Source of the DNA: Cudoniella acicularis
Taxonomy: Eukaryota > Ascomycota > Leotiomycetes > Helotiales > Helotiaceae
Reading direction: 5' to 3'
NCBI GenBank assembly: GCA_013054445.1
Contig: JAAMPI010001093.1
Location: 1 to 19,974 of the forward strand
Length of the DNA: 19,974 nt
A program made the position numbers and the translations under genes. The notes beneath the pieces are model-generated. The model worked only from the letters and a program-made list of their open reading frames with translations. It made no database searches and had not been told where the DNA came from. Positions 9,943-19,974 of the stretch are shown here, piece after piece. Numbering within the stretch: the stretch's first letter is position 1; each line of letters starts with the position of its first letter.

Positions 9943-12450
9943 ATGATGCGGACTGCTGAACGAAGATCAAGGAAAAGAGCAACTGGAAATAATTGATGAG
10001 GCCAATTCTAAACATCGTCGCGGTCTTGGGGCAGTGACGGCCAACGGTAGGTTGCTCCCATCCCGGGTGATATACATGTACGGGACTGAACATTGGCAGC
10101 TTGCATAGAATGTCGCAAGAAAAGAGCAAAGGTAGGTTGAGCCAAACATAAATGCACTCTCAGACCCAACTGCTAACTCTGAAACTGCAGTGTGATGGGC
10201 AGGTTCCATGCGGTCGATGTTCATAGCAAAAGAGAGTTGAATGTCGATACGAAGTGCCGGTTCGACTATCAAAAGAGCACATGAGGTCTGAGATTGAACA
10301 ACTACGAACCAAAGATCGCCACAGCGAGCGTGTTCTTGCTGCTCTGGCTCCAGGCGACAGGTCAGACCAAGTTCTTCACCGACTACGGAGTGGCGAGAAG
10401 CTGGAGAATATAGCGGAGCAGTTGGACAAAGTCAGCCCAGGTTACGTGGATCATGATGCCACTCTCACAACCATCACTCGTTACAGTGATTACAGTGCTG
10501 TTGGGAACGCAATACAATCAGTCCGCAACATCGGCGACGAGTTTACACGGTCACTTAGAAATAGCCACGGGCTTGGCGAACAGATTAAATCAGAATCACC
10601 TCAACAGCGGAGTGAAGGGGTCATTTGGCCCGGGTCAGATGCTGGAAGCGAGCAGGATGATAACATGGCCTGGGAACCAGACCAACCCTCGACCGCTCGT
10701 CACGGATTGAGATCCATGGGAGATACATGGCCTCAGAGGTCTTCAAGTCAATCCGGACCAGAAAGTACCGTCCTATATGCTAGAGAGCGGGGGCAAGAAA
10801 CGATCCTGGGAGAAGACTTTGGCATTAACCGCACGGCCGATCCCACCATTGTCAATGGTAGTTGGGCGTCTGTGACACCCGACAGTTCTTTTATTGAGCA
10901 TTTGATGGCGTTGTATTTCTGCTGGGAATACCCAACTTTTGCCTCATTAAGTAAAGAACACTTCCTTGAAGATTTCAGAAAGGGAAACCGGAGACACTGC
11001 TCATTCCTGCTGGCAAACTCGATTCTGGCCCTTGGATGTAGATTTTCGAGCTAGCCCCAAGCTCGTGTGGACCCTGACAATAGTGATACCGCTGAAGCCC
11101 TGAGATTACTCAACGCCGAAAAGGATCGCCATGTACTGACAACTATTCAAGCTCTTGGGTTGATGTCAATTAGAGAGGCTAGTTGTAGACGTTCAAGTGA
11201 GAGCCTGTTTATTTCCGGACAGTCGATACGTCTCGCCATTGAGATGGGTTTATATATGGATCGGAGTGAAGGAGAGTCCGAGGAAGCCGAAGTCGAACAT
11301 GCTGTGCGATCAGCAACGTTCGGGGGCACTTTCTCCCTTGATCAGTAAGCTTGCTTATTCTTGCTATTGTCAATGTTTTTTGGAAGGCAAGATCTATCCA
11401 AGCTGGAGTCTGTGCTAACTGTTGTGTCAAGAGCTTGGTCTCTTAGTATTGGTCGATTGCCTCAATTTTCACGAGATACAAAGCTTGTAACGAAGTTAGC
11501 CATTATCGACCACATCGAAGCTACTCACTGGATTCCATACAACGACGATGGTATTCACCTCCAACATAAATGATAATAGGAGTCAAGCTAATATATCTAA
11601 AGGAGCGCCTTTGGATTGATCTTGCACCGAACCTTCAAATGTTCGCAGTGTCTACAAAACATTTTGTGAGCTTTCGGAAATAGTGCATTGATCCTTATAT
11701 ATACTATATTCACCAGGTACCAATTTAACTAGCAAAGCACTTCTCACAAGCTACACTCAGTATCTGAGTTGGTACGATACTATTCCCACCACCTTACGGT
11801 TAGGCCAGAATTTCACACCTGCGGTGCTTTTTGCTCAGTAAGCCTTACCTCCATTCTTCGAAGCACTACTGATACTCAGAAGCATGTATTACCATTTCGC
11901 AATCTTGTTACTATTTCGTCCTTTTATAAAACTTGATATCGCTGGTTCAAGCGTTTCACCCAGAGATGTTTGCGGTCAAGCAACAGACGTGATATCAGCT
12001 CTCGTCAACTCTTATTCGCAACTATATACCCTTCGGTGCACTCCTTCTTTTGTCCCTTACTTTGTTTTCACCTCTAGCATCACACATGTAGTCGCCTTTG
12101 GGACATCAAGAACGTTGACAAAGTGACTTGTAGTCCTTTTCCTCCCCTGAAAGATTTATGTGCCAGTGATCAATAAGGTAATGGACGATATTGAGAGTAC
12201 GTGTAGCAAATCCATGCCAGTGGATCATCTCCTCGAGGTCTTTTACTCCTTGACGAGCCAGATCTGGCCCCAATCAACAACATCTTCGAACCAATTTTGC
12301 CCGAGCATAGAGAGTGTGGGTATCATCAATAGTATCGGGCCTGTCTAATAAGGCGAAAATCCTCTGTTCTGGCCATTTCCATTACAGAGGAGACCGATAT
12401 TGGATACTGGCGCGAAACTTGAAATAGCAGGCTTCAAGGTTCTGCGATGA
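9943..12450 (+). pseudogene. Zn(II)2Cys6 / fungal_trans transcription factor with eight in-frame stops
   Basis: This was a zinc binuclear cluster regulator, nit-4/nirA-like in layout. Exons: about 9943-10046, 10100-10131, 10191-11344, 11432-11550, 11603-11837 and 11883-12450. The DNA-binding domain reads RRGLGAVTANACIECRKKRA, then KCDGQVPCGRCS, stop, QKRVEC, giving CX2CX6CX5CX2CX7C, followed by a heptad-like RSEIEQLRT linker. The fungal_trans domain follows: SSFIEHLMALYFCWEYPTFA, LANSILALGCRFSS, TTIQALGLMSIREASC, LFISGQSIRLAIEMGL, SIGRLPQFSR and MYYHFAILLLFRPFIKLDI. The family-typical tail LFWPFPLQRRPILDTGAKLE is near the end. Stops at 10224, 11052, 11617, 11689, 12124, 12148, 12346 and 12349 are all in the spliced frame. 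The ATGs at 9943 and 9946 are one base out of frame with exon 1. The first stop removes the sixth cysteine, so no functional full-length product is expected. Confidence 0.88.
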
Positions 12451-14640
12451 AATGAAGGCTTTTATTTTCAGTGACAGGTTTTTGAGCGAGTCATACTGGA
12501 GGTTGTTTGCCTGGTTCGATTCAACAACGAATCATTCTCCCAGCCGGCCTTCAAAGAATTTATTCTGATGGAAAATTTTAGAAATTATCTTGCGATCTCA
12601 TTATGTCGAAAATACGGATCACCTGTGCTTCGGATAAATCAAACCAACAATTCCTAGCCAAGATCTCATGATGAACCGTATGCTGGCGAATGGATAGGAA
12701 GCTTCACACTGCTCCCTTCAAAATTGCAAACGCCCGCAGTTCAGTGAGCCGCAGGTTTCCAGCTCCGAGGCGCGGATGCGAGTTTGTGGTAATACGAAGA
12801 GGTATTTTGGGGAGATGACCTGCACTGAAAACATTGGACCTAGGTACTCAGTACTCGCAGAAGGATAGTCACTTAGCATGTGCGTCGAAAATTTCCCGGT
12901 GGCTGCAGACAGCTTTCGGATATGGACGGGACAAAATTCGAGATGTGCCTTTGTACTTTTTCTGACCTCGTGCACAAATGCCAGCCTTGGTGCCTCGTTA
13001 TGACACACCGCATTAGGGCATGCGGATATTTGAGCCGGTATGGAATTCTCGAAGGCGCTTTCCGATAAATGCAAAAGCTGCCCTGATGCCGCTGCACAAG
13101 GTCGTATTTGAAGCTAGCGATCTTTCATAAAGTGAGCTGTTTTTCCTTGGCGGCCAGAACCTCGTCATATGAAGGTGGCTCCTGTGGCTCCTGGTCTGGA
13201 ATCTTGGCTTAGTGGCTTTGCCGACTCACCGAGGTGGAGCGGGAGGAAGTCTTGGCGAGGAGGAACCAATAGGATCTCAAGTTGTGATGCTGCACCTTTT
13301 GGAAGGATTCATGCACGTGGGGAGGTGTGGATGGTGACGACCTTATCGATAGCTGACAACACATGCAGTTGACCTCCAAGCGTTTGAGATAGAGCACTGT
13401 GGCTGCTTGCGAGATGTGGAGATGGGCTGTTTCGGTCCTGACGGTGAGGATATCTGATTCCGATGATGGATGATGAATGGATGTTTCTCAGCTTCTTTTC
13501 TGATGGAATGGCGACCATGTAACCTCACGGGTCTATACTTCAAGAATTATGTAGGTATGTGTTGGCACTTGGCAGGAAAAGGGTTTCAAAGTTTGGGAAG
13601 AGCTAAGGCAGTTGACAAAGTTGGCAGGGTTGGAAGTGTTTCTTGGATTTTGTGTTTCAGTGTGGGTGCGGGGTTCTTTTGGATGACATGCGGATTGTGG
13701 ATTGCGGATGGGATTTCCGTCTTCCCCAGAAATTCGCTCAGCAGCATTTTGCAGCAGCAAACGGAACATCTTTAGACCTTACTCACTTAGTGCATCAAAG
13801 GCCTCGAGTGGGGCTCGGGGAATGGAGAGATGTTTGCTCTGCCCAGATCACTCGCTACTAGATACCTACAGTAGCTCCGGGTAGGGACGAGGGGCCGGGA
13901 GTCCTGTGCTACAGATTACAATACCAACTACCAACGGAAGTTAACAACGTGCCCCTTTGGATGAGGCTGAAGAGGACGGCAAACGAAGGTAGGTACAGCA
14001 CAAAAGGGGCCCAAGGTTTTTGGCCCATAGGGCTGGCTGGATCTAGATCGGTCGGTCAGCTACACTGTTTGCCATGTTACGTTTCCCATGATGGAGATCT
14101 CGCAGCACGCGATCGAAATAGGCTTTTGAGGGGAGAGGCTGCGATTGACAAATCAAAATGCAAATGCACGATTACGACACACACCACACAAACACCCGCA
14201 CCTCGGGGTAAGGACAGGGTATCCAGGGGAGAGATGCATTTCGTATCATTATGCCCGAATTGGATTGTTGGCGTTGAATCTCAGCCCCGATAATTATGGT
14301 TGCCTTATTACGTATGTTGGTGTGGTGGGGTCGTTGGTGTTGTCGTTTGCATCTTTGCATCTTTGATTGTGCCGTCCTTCCCGCCCGCTGTGCAGCGAGT
14401 GAGCTAGTGGGGCAGGGCGGGGTTTTGAATAATAATGATGGTGATAATGCGGGGAAAGTTTATATTGGATTGGGATTTTCATTGGGTGGTTTTGCCGTTT
14501 GCGAAGATGGGGAAGTGAAAAGGTGGTGGTCGGTCTACTGTATGATGATCAGTATCTAGATGGTTCTGTTGGTCGACACGGCAGCACCTCAGATCTCAAT
14601 GCTTATATAGCGAGTATGGTTTTACTGCATCTCGCGATGG
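12451..14640. other. 2.2 kb stretch without a supportable gene
   Basis: Open frames of up to about 118 codons occur on both strands, such as 12718-13074 (-). They lack an ATG start or any motif I recognise and overlap one another. The stretch is richer in simple G/T segments after about 13400. It may be decayed coding or repeat DNA, but nothing identifies it. Confidence 0.45.
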
Positions 14641-14658
14641 CTAGGATGTTTTTGGATG

Positions 14659-15620
14659 GATGCCAAGAGATGTCGAGATTTGAGATTGAGGCTTGATGCA
14701 GAGGGGAAAGAAACGACCCTGGAATTTGGAACTCGGAAAGTAAAAGTGTTTCGATTTTTGGAGATCCTTGGTGCTGAGCTGAACTACTGATACCTTGCAG
14801 TCGGTGTTTGTATTCTGGGGAGTAAGTGGCGTTGCATATTCTGTGCATGTTGTCCTGCTTCCTGCTTCCGTACATAAATCTGGACCGGGATATTTTTGAC
14901 GCCATGAGATATTGAGATATTCAGGTTGACGCCCTGAAAAGGGACACGCGGAAAGAAAGTGTTTCGAGTTTGGGATCCATGGTACCGAATCTTGCTCATT
15001 GTTATTTTCGGGAGTCACGGCATTAGCTGTGCAGTTGGTGGTCTTGCTTCCTGATTCCGTACATATCTAGACCGGGATATTTTTGACGCCAAGAGATATT
15101 AGGCTTCTAGCTCAAGAATGGGGAGATGCGTTTCGAATTTGCGATCCATGCTACTGAATCTTGCTCACTGTTATTCTGGGGAAGCACTGCATAATCTTTG
15201 CGTGTTGTTCCGCTTCACTGCGTATTTGGAGTGTGGATGTACTGGGGTGGTTTAACGCCAAGAGATATTGAGAATCAAGATCAAGAAGGGGGAGAGCGTT
15301 TCGATATTGGGGAGTGAGGAAAGGGGAACCACTGCACTGCACCTGTTCGCAGCTTGACTGGGATACTTCAGACGCCAAGAAATATCGAGATTCAAGCTTC
15401 GAAAGGAGCAAAAAGCGTTTCGACATGAGGAACCGCTGAACTGGATCGGGGAAGTCGACGGGGACTTTGTTTCCACAGTGCCAAACTGCCAGGCGCGAGT
15501 CCCAAAGCTCTGTATGCCAAACAAAAGAAGTCTCGAGAACATGTCAGTTTCGACAATTAACAATCGACTCTCAGACGCCAAAGCACAGATGCCGACCAGG
15601 GGAAATGCCCTTCTGAGAGT
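14659..15620. repeat. Diverged, irregular tandem repeat array (about six units)
   Basis: A core like GACGCCAAGAGATATTGAGA recurs at about 14659, 14898, 15085, 15254, 15371 and 15574. Each of the first five cores is followed 45-110 bases later by a GTTTCGA word. Units 1 to 3 also share blocks such as ATCTTGCTCA, GTTATT plus a G-rich tail, GCTTCCTG, TTCCGTACAT and ACCGGGATATTTTTGACGCC. Spacings are 239, 187, 169, 117 and 203 bases, so units differ by internal deletion as well as substitution. The short open frames across it (for example 14603-15581 on the minus strand) follow from repetition of the same words and are not convincing genes. Origin is unknown: a decayed minisatellite or repeated insertion of a small element are both possible. 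Confidence 0.75.
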
Positions 15621-16677
15621 CTGAGACTAAAAGGGGGATTTATGACGAAGCTCGCTTGTGATGCATAACTTGCATAACTGGGCAGCTAGCCTATTAAATG
15701 CGACGCATGGGGGTGAGTAAGCAGCTTTGTGCCGACGCGGACGCCTCCGCTTGCAGCTCCCAGGCCAGCTGCTCGCCCCTGCACGGGTGGCTTGATCGAC
15801 CGCGAGGGCTGCAGCAAGCGCTGGAAAAATCAGCCCACAACTCGCATTCTGGGTCGTTCTGGTAGCGCAGTGAGTGCTGTCTGTTACCTTCTTCCACACA
15901 TCACCGCCCTCAATTCCCTATGCTCGCCGCCCCCTGGCCAATGGCATTCGCACTCCCCAAGCTGCGAAAACCCCGGGCGTATCAAGTGTGTTCCCTCGAA
16001 CTCGTTTGCGCTCGTTTTCGGGGTCCACCAGGCCCTCGTTGACTGCTGCTCAGTGGCTAGTGGTGACTGCTCCAGGCGTCAATTGTGTTGCCCCGAGAAA
16101 GCCGACTCTTGTAGCCGACTTATGACGCTTGATATGGCTTGCCCCCCTTGGCTGCCCTGCCCGCCATGCCCCCCACCATGCAGCATCGCCAGCTCGGAGG
16201 GCTCCGTCGAATTTTATATTGGGCAGGCCCCTCTTCCTACCGCTGCTCTCAAGCCGCATCCAGATTCCCCACATTTTTCCAAAGTCACATCATTCAGTTG
16301 TGATTCTCGTATGACACGAGTAAGAACCGGTCCTGAGGCTTGTATTCTCCAAACACACGGAGCCATCTGAACATTCTAGGATCCCGAACACATTTTCTGT
16401 TGGGCCGACGCTTCGGAACCTCATCGAGATACTTAAGGGTCCTCGCCCCAATAACGCCAGGACGTCATCTATCCAGGACAACAATTCGTCAAACAGCTCA
16501 AGTGAATAAACGTCCACATCCGAACAATCACTTGCTCATATTGGGCCTCGGTTATAAGCACACAGTCTGAGGATATAATCCGCACTCCGGCTGCCAAAGC
16601 TATCAACCACATCAACGTACAAATTTAGCAGCAAGTTCAGCCTTGCAGCAACCGACTTCGAGTCACATTACAATCAA
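15621..16677. other. Promoter and 5' leader region of the bHLH gene
   Basis: It contains a GC-rich first half (about 15720-16200) with C-rich runs, then a more balanced segment leading to the bHLH start. TATAAG at 16553-16558 lies about 120 bases before the ATG and is a candidate TATA element. A 213-codon frame at 15729-16370 starts with GTG and has a biased Cys/Pro composition without homology that I recognise, so I do not call it a gene. Confidence 0.5.
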
Positions 16678-18194
16678 ATGGCTAGCACTGCTATACGCCA
16701 ACGGCAACAATCTGTTGACTACTTTTCGGCAAACAAGCAGAGGTCGCAAGTAAGTTAAATCCTTTTAGAATTTTTTTTTTTTTTTNTGCATTCCATTATT
16801 TCTTTGTTCAAAAAAGCACGACAACCTCCATCTGCGAATCCTTTTCAATTACTGCCTTCACATGCGCAAGAAATCGTCATAGGCACATGGCACCCATTCC
16901 GAAATAGTTTTCGGATATACCCTGCTTTCAATGTTCACACCACCTCAAGATCATCCGACTCCAATATCGACTGACTTCTTCCCCCTTTAACAGAACAGCG
17001 TCTCTATTTCACCATCCTTTGTCTGGGACTCAAGTCCATATAGCGATTCAGCATTAGTTAGCTCCGATTCTTGCGATTCGGTTCTTCCATCACCTACGTC
17101 ACCAGAAGCAATTATCTATCCAAGTAACGCCTATTCGCTACCAAGAGACAGTCTCACAGAAGTCAAACCCGACCAAGCATTTAATTTTGGTTCTTTTGAA
17201 GATTGGATGCGCTGGGACGATCCAAGTGACGCAGCGCTCTCACCAACATCTGATTTCTTTCCCGAACTCAAGGTTGAGCCAATGTCTCCTAATATCAGAG
17301 ATTTGGAACTCCAAGGCAGTGGTGTAGGTAATGGTGTAAGTGGTTCAGACGACGCCGCAGTTTTTGGCGACGATACGTTCGATGAAGCTCCATTATTTCA
17401 AACACCAAGCCAATTGATCTCACCACCACTCGCCGAATTACCTCCACGAGAGGGTCTTTACTCTACCCCACTTTCCTGGTCACGACCAGTTCCAGGTTCT
17501 CGACGATCCAATTCCTACAACGGCGTCCTCACCCCACAAGAAGAGTCCAAGCTCCGTAATATCGCCATGCCCTCACATTCGCAAAACCAAGGTCAATATC
17601 CCGCTTCCCCATCCTCGGCATCTTCACCTGAACCCAGCACAGACAACCGAAGAAAGAGAAAGAGCAGCGTTGAAGATGATGATGAGGACGACAGCCCACC
17701 GCCAACTTCCAACGGCAGACATCCTCCAGTCAAGAAGACAGCGCACAACATGATTGAGAAGCGCTACCGAACAAACCTGAACGACAAGATTGCCGCGCTG
17801 CGCGACTCCGTTCCATCACTGAGAGTCATGAGCAAGAAGAATTCTCGGGGAGAGGAATACCAAGAGGATCTTCAGGGTTTAACACCAGCACATAAACTCA
17901 ACAAGGTCAGTCTATCCATTCATTCCTCTCAAAAACCAGTCACTAACGTTTTTAAAGGCAACTGTTCTATCAAAAGCAACAGAATACATCGCGCATCTCG
18001 AAAAGAGAAACAAATACCTCCAGAAAGAAAACTCGTCTCTCAAATCCCGCGTCGACGCTTTCGAAATCCTCGTCATGGCGAGACAAACTCCCAATGGCGC
18101 TAAACCACAACAACAGCAAGTCCAACAACAACGGAATTCGATGTCCCAACGGCAGGTGAATCCGAGAGGCTACGGTATGGACGGTATGATGTGA
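16678..18194 (+). CDS. SREBP-class bHLH transcription factor (soluble, 406 aa, three exons)
   Basis: Exons are 16678-16749, 16994-17905 and 17958-18194. Intron 1 (244 nt, GTAAGT..AACAG) contains a T-run with an N. Intron 2 (52 nt, GTCAGT..AAAG, CTAAC branch site) lies at the start of helix 2. All junctions keep the frame, giving 24 + 304 + 78 residues. The N-terminal two thirds are Ser/Pro-rich and acidic and may activate transcription. A basic/acidic linker (RRKRKSS, EDDDEDD) precedes the domain. The basic region at residues 271-283 reads KKTAHNMIEKRYR, with the His, Glu and Arg that contact DNA and the Tyr diagnostic of SREBP-type proteins. Helix 1 is LNDKIAALRDSVPSLRVM; a long loop and LTPAHKLNK-ATVLSKATEYI form helix 2. 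A zipper (LEKRNKYLQKENSSLKSRV) follows. No membrane segment is seen, so it resembles the soluble SrbB/SAH-2-type proteins rather than membrane-bound Sre1/SrbA. These act on sterol, hypoxia or carbon metabolism genes. It is the only intact gene in the window. Confidence 0.93.
16771..16786. repeat. Poly-T tract with an ambiguous base in intron 1
   Basis: Fifteen T residues are followed by an N at 16786 inside the first intron of the bHLH gene. The N marks uncertain homopolymer length in the source sequence. Confidence 0.9.
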
Positions 18195-18872
18195 GGATAT
18201 CGAGTCTGAATGTGCAGACTTTTTTTTTTCCTTTTCCGATTTTGGGTTTGGGAAGCATGATTTGATCGATATCGATGCATTTTTCGGCGAGGAGCGAATA
18301 GCGGAAATAGGTTCTTTGTGAACTTGCTTTGGATTTTTGGGATTTGAATTTTTCACAGGCGTTTTTGGGGGAACAGGATTGGGTGGGACAGGAAACGAAC
18401 GCAGGATACCCATGACTTCCTTGACTCTTTGAGTATTTATTCAGAGCAAGCGATTTTGTCTACTGGTGGGAAAAGTTCATTTGGCGTTTTTTTTGGTGCT
18501 TGTGTTTTGTGTGTGTGTATCGGTGTGGGTGGTTGGAACTTGGAAGGAAGTTAGCTGCTGGTATATAGCACGGTATATTTATATACTCCACTTTTTCAAT
18601 ATTGAAGAGGAAGAGCAGATGAGGGATGGGAGGTGTATATAGTGAGCTCTCAAATGAGTTAGTGATATCAATTCATTGAATATGATCACATCTGAGCGAG
18701 ACTTCTTGCGTGTTTTTTGGAATGTGAATGTGAATGTGGATTTTGAGATGGTGAAGAAAAGGATGGTATCGTGAGGTTGAACTTAACGAGTAATTCGTGT
18801 TAAATTCTCTTTTCAAGACTGACTTCAACATCAAAATCAACTTCATAACTTCACTTCGCTATGGTATTTCAT

Positions 18873-18890
18873 AGTATCAGTATCAGTATC
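18873..18890. repeat. (AGTATC)3 short tandem repeat
   Basis: Three perfect copies of AGTATC lie in the non-coding region downstream of the bHLH gene. Confidence 0.95.
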
Positions 18891-19255
18891 AACTCAATCA
18901 AACCTCTCCACCTCCTGCCCCTAAGTCAAGATTCTCTCAGATTGGGAAATTAAAAACGAATGAATTCTCGGGAATCAGATATCATAGTCAGTGGACAGTG
19001 AGTGAGTGGTCTTGACACTTTCTCAGAATAGCATCAAATTCTTTCTTCTCCTTTTACTTAAATTTCGGATCTCACGAGAAGAGTATCTCACTAGCTAATT
19101 GTGTCACTTTCCTGGAACTCAGCGCTCAACACCATAATAGGTAGAGTAAGCTAAGGTAAGGTAAGACTAGTTAGCGCGGTCAAGATCAAGTCAGTGATGT
19201 AGGCGCCTGAACACGGACTCGAGATTCTAATTGCTTCTCCTTTTGCCGTCTGTTG

Positions 19256-19545
19256 CAACTTCACACATGGTCTTACTGTGTTCGTGATAAAGAGAGCGTC
19301 GAAGGGCGATTTGCTATCGGCCTCCTCCTACAATTCTATACGAGAGCAATCTCACTCACAACTTCACACGTGGTCTTAGTGACGAGAAAGAGGTTGATGA
19401 GCGATTCGCCTCCAATAAATTCAATCTATCCAGTAACACGCGGATGCTACTTCCCTCTTGCTCCATAAGTTTCATGGGAGTTCTTCCATGGCTTCAAAGT
19501 TCATATGCGGATTTTATGGGTCTTTTGATGGGCGATTCGCTTTTC
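19256..19545. repeat. Diverged direct repeat, two clear copies and a partial third
   Basis: Copy 1 (19256-19325) begins CAACTTCACACATGGTCTTA and ends with a GCGATTTGC..GGCCTCC segment. Copy 2 (about 19359-19412) begins CAACTTCACACGTGGTCTTA and ends with GCGATTCGCCTCC. A third, weaker match (about 19497-19543) has TTCATATG.., GGTCTTTTGATG and GGCGATTCGC. Copy 2 creates a CACGTG E-box (19367-19372) where copy 1 has CACATG. Confidence 0.7.
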
Positions 19546-19974
19546 TTCGGAGAAATGCTCCGTAGTATACCCTGACCTATCACTCGTAGGAAGAAGCAAT
19601 TAGATGAGGTGAAGTGCTTTGGTTAGGGCAAGAAAGAGGGAGGAAGCCGATTGGTGTGCATGCTCCTCTGGGCCTCTTTTTCTCCGTCTGATCTTCCTTG
19701 AGATGTGACAGTCAAAGTTTAACGGTGTCTCTTTCAGGAAATTCACGATTGACGGAGAGCGCCTATGAGTGAACTGAGCACTGAAGAAGGCGAAACGCTT
19801 TGTGTGACGGGTGGTGCTTGATGGGATTGAGCTCGGGGAATTAGGAAGAAGGAAGGGGAGGGGTGTGAGACGGCGCTTGTGTATAGTGGTAGGGTAGGGT
19901 AAGGTAGCGTGACGCTCGGGGATTACTTGCTTGTGAGTTTGGGTGGGGATGGATGAAGTGAAAGGGCAGTAAAA

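Larger units (their letters stand above)
18195..19974. other. 3' flank of the bHLH gene and downstream non-coding DNA
   Basis: No supportable gene. The first part holds T-rich and GT-rich tracts expected of a 3' UTR. Further on are a short GAATGT tandem (about 18720), an AGTATC triplet repeat, GGTAA-type runs (about 19153-19165 and 19885-19905) and a diverged direct repeat (19256-19545). A 71-codon frame at 19253-19468 lies over the direct repeat and has no motif. Confidence 0.5.

Noticed and set aside
12718..13074. 118-codon minus-strand frame with several Cys and His residues
   Set aside because: The start is TTG, not ATG. The Cys/His spacing does not form a zinc motif I recognise, and it has no splice context.
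14603..15581. Chain of minus-strand frames of 90-125 codons
   Set aside because: They share repeated words because the underlying DNA is a diverged repeat array. The frames change between units and lack stable protein motifs.
15729..16370. 213-codon plus-strand frame rich in Cys and Pro
   Set aside because: It begins with GTG, lies in GC-rich DNA upstream of the bHLH gene, overlaps other frames and shows no family motif. GC-rich composition alone explains the long frame.
17207..18103. Single 298-codon bHLH frame taken as the whole gene
   Set aside because: It misses the upstream exon and the 5' part of exon 2, and it reads through intron 2 into the wrong frame, losing helix 2 and the zipper. 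Splicing at 17906-17957 restores both.
1..19974. CRISPR arrays, bacterial operons, tRNA and rRNA genes
   Set aside because: No regularly spaced identical repeats, no cloverleaf-like sequence and no rRNA words were seen. Gene structure is eukaryotic, with spliceosomal introns.

Overview
The window looks like nuclear DNA of a filamentous ascomycete (Pezizomycotina; a leotiomycete is a plausible guess, not proven). The grounds are short 44-90 nt introns with CTAAC/CTGAC-like branch sites, and gene families typical of these fungi: a HET-domain protein, a type-B carboxylesterase, a rhodopsin-domain integral membrane protein, a Zn(II)2Cys6/fungal_trans regulator and an SREBP-class bHLH factor.

Layout. 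1-117 is the tail of a decayed ORF, probably from a transposable element. 361-729 (-) and 3368-3620 (+) are two broken C-terminal pieces of O-methyltransferases that point outward on either side of a decayed HET-domain gene (979-3252, -). 4078-5927 (-) is a six-exon carboxylesterase gene with its catalytic motifs still readable but with three frameshifts and one nonsense codon. 7615-8866 (+) is a seven-helix rhodopsin-domain gene with at least two 1-nt frameshifts. 9943-12450 (+) is a Zn2Cys6 transcription factor with eight in-frame stops, the first inside its zinc cluster. About 12.5-14.6 kb shows no supportable gene. 14659-15620 carries a diverged, irregularly spaced repeat array. 16678-18194 (+) is the one clearly intact gene, a 406-aa SREBP-class bHLH factor in three exons. 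18.2-20.0 kb is non-coding apart from simple repeats and a diverged direct repeat.

No new functional system was found. The notable pattern is a roughly 12 kb stretch in which every recognisable gene is broken, followed by an intact regulator. All the nonsense codons can be explained by single C:G to T:A changes, which is compatible with RIP or deamination but does not prove it. Both N characters lie in homopolymers, so some 1-nt frameshifts in base runs could be sequencing errors. The multiple stops and the 8-bp duplication cannot easily be explained that way. The decayed genes do not form an obvious pathway: a methyltransferase, a secreted esterase, a membrane receptor-like protein and a pathway-type regulator would suit a former accessory or secondary-metabolism-like region, but no backbone enzyme is present.
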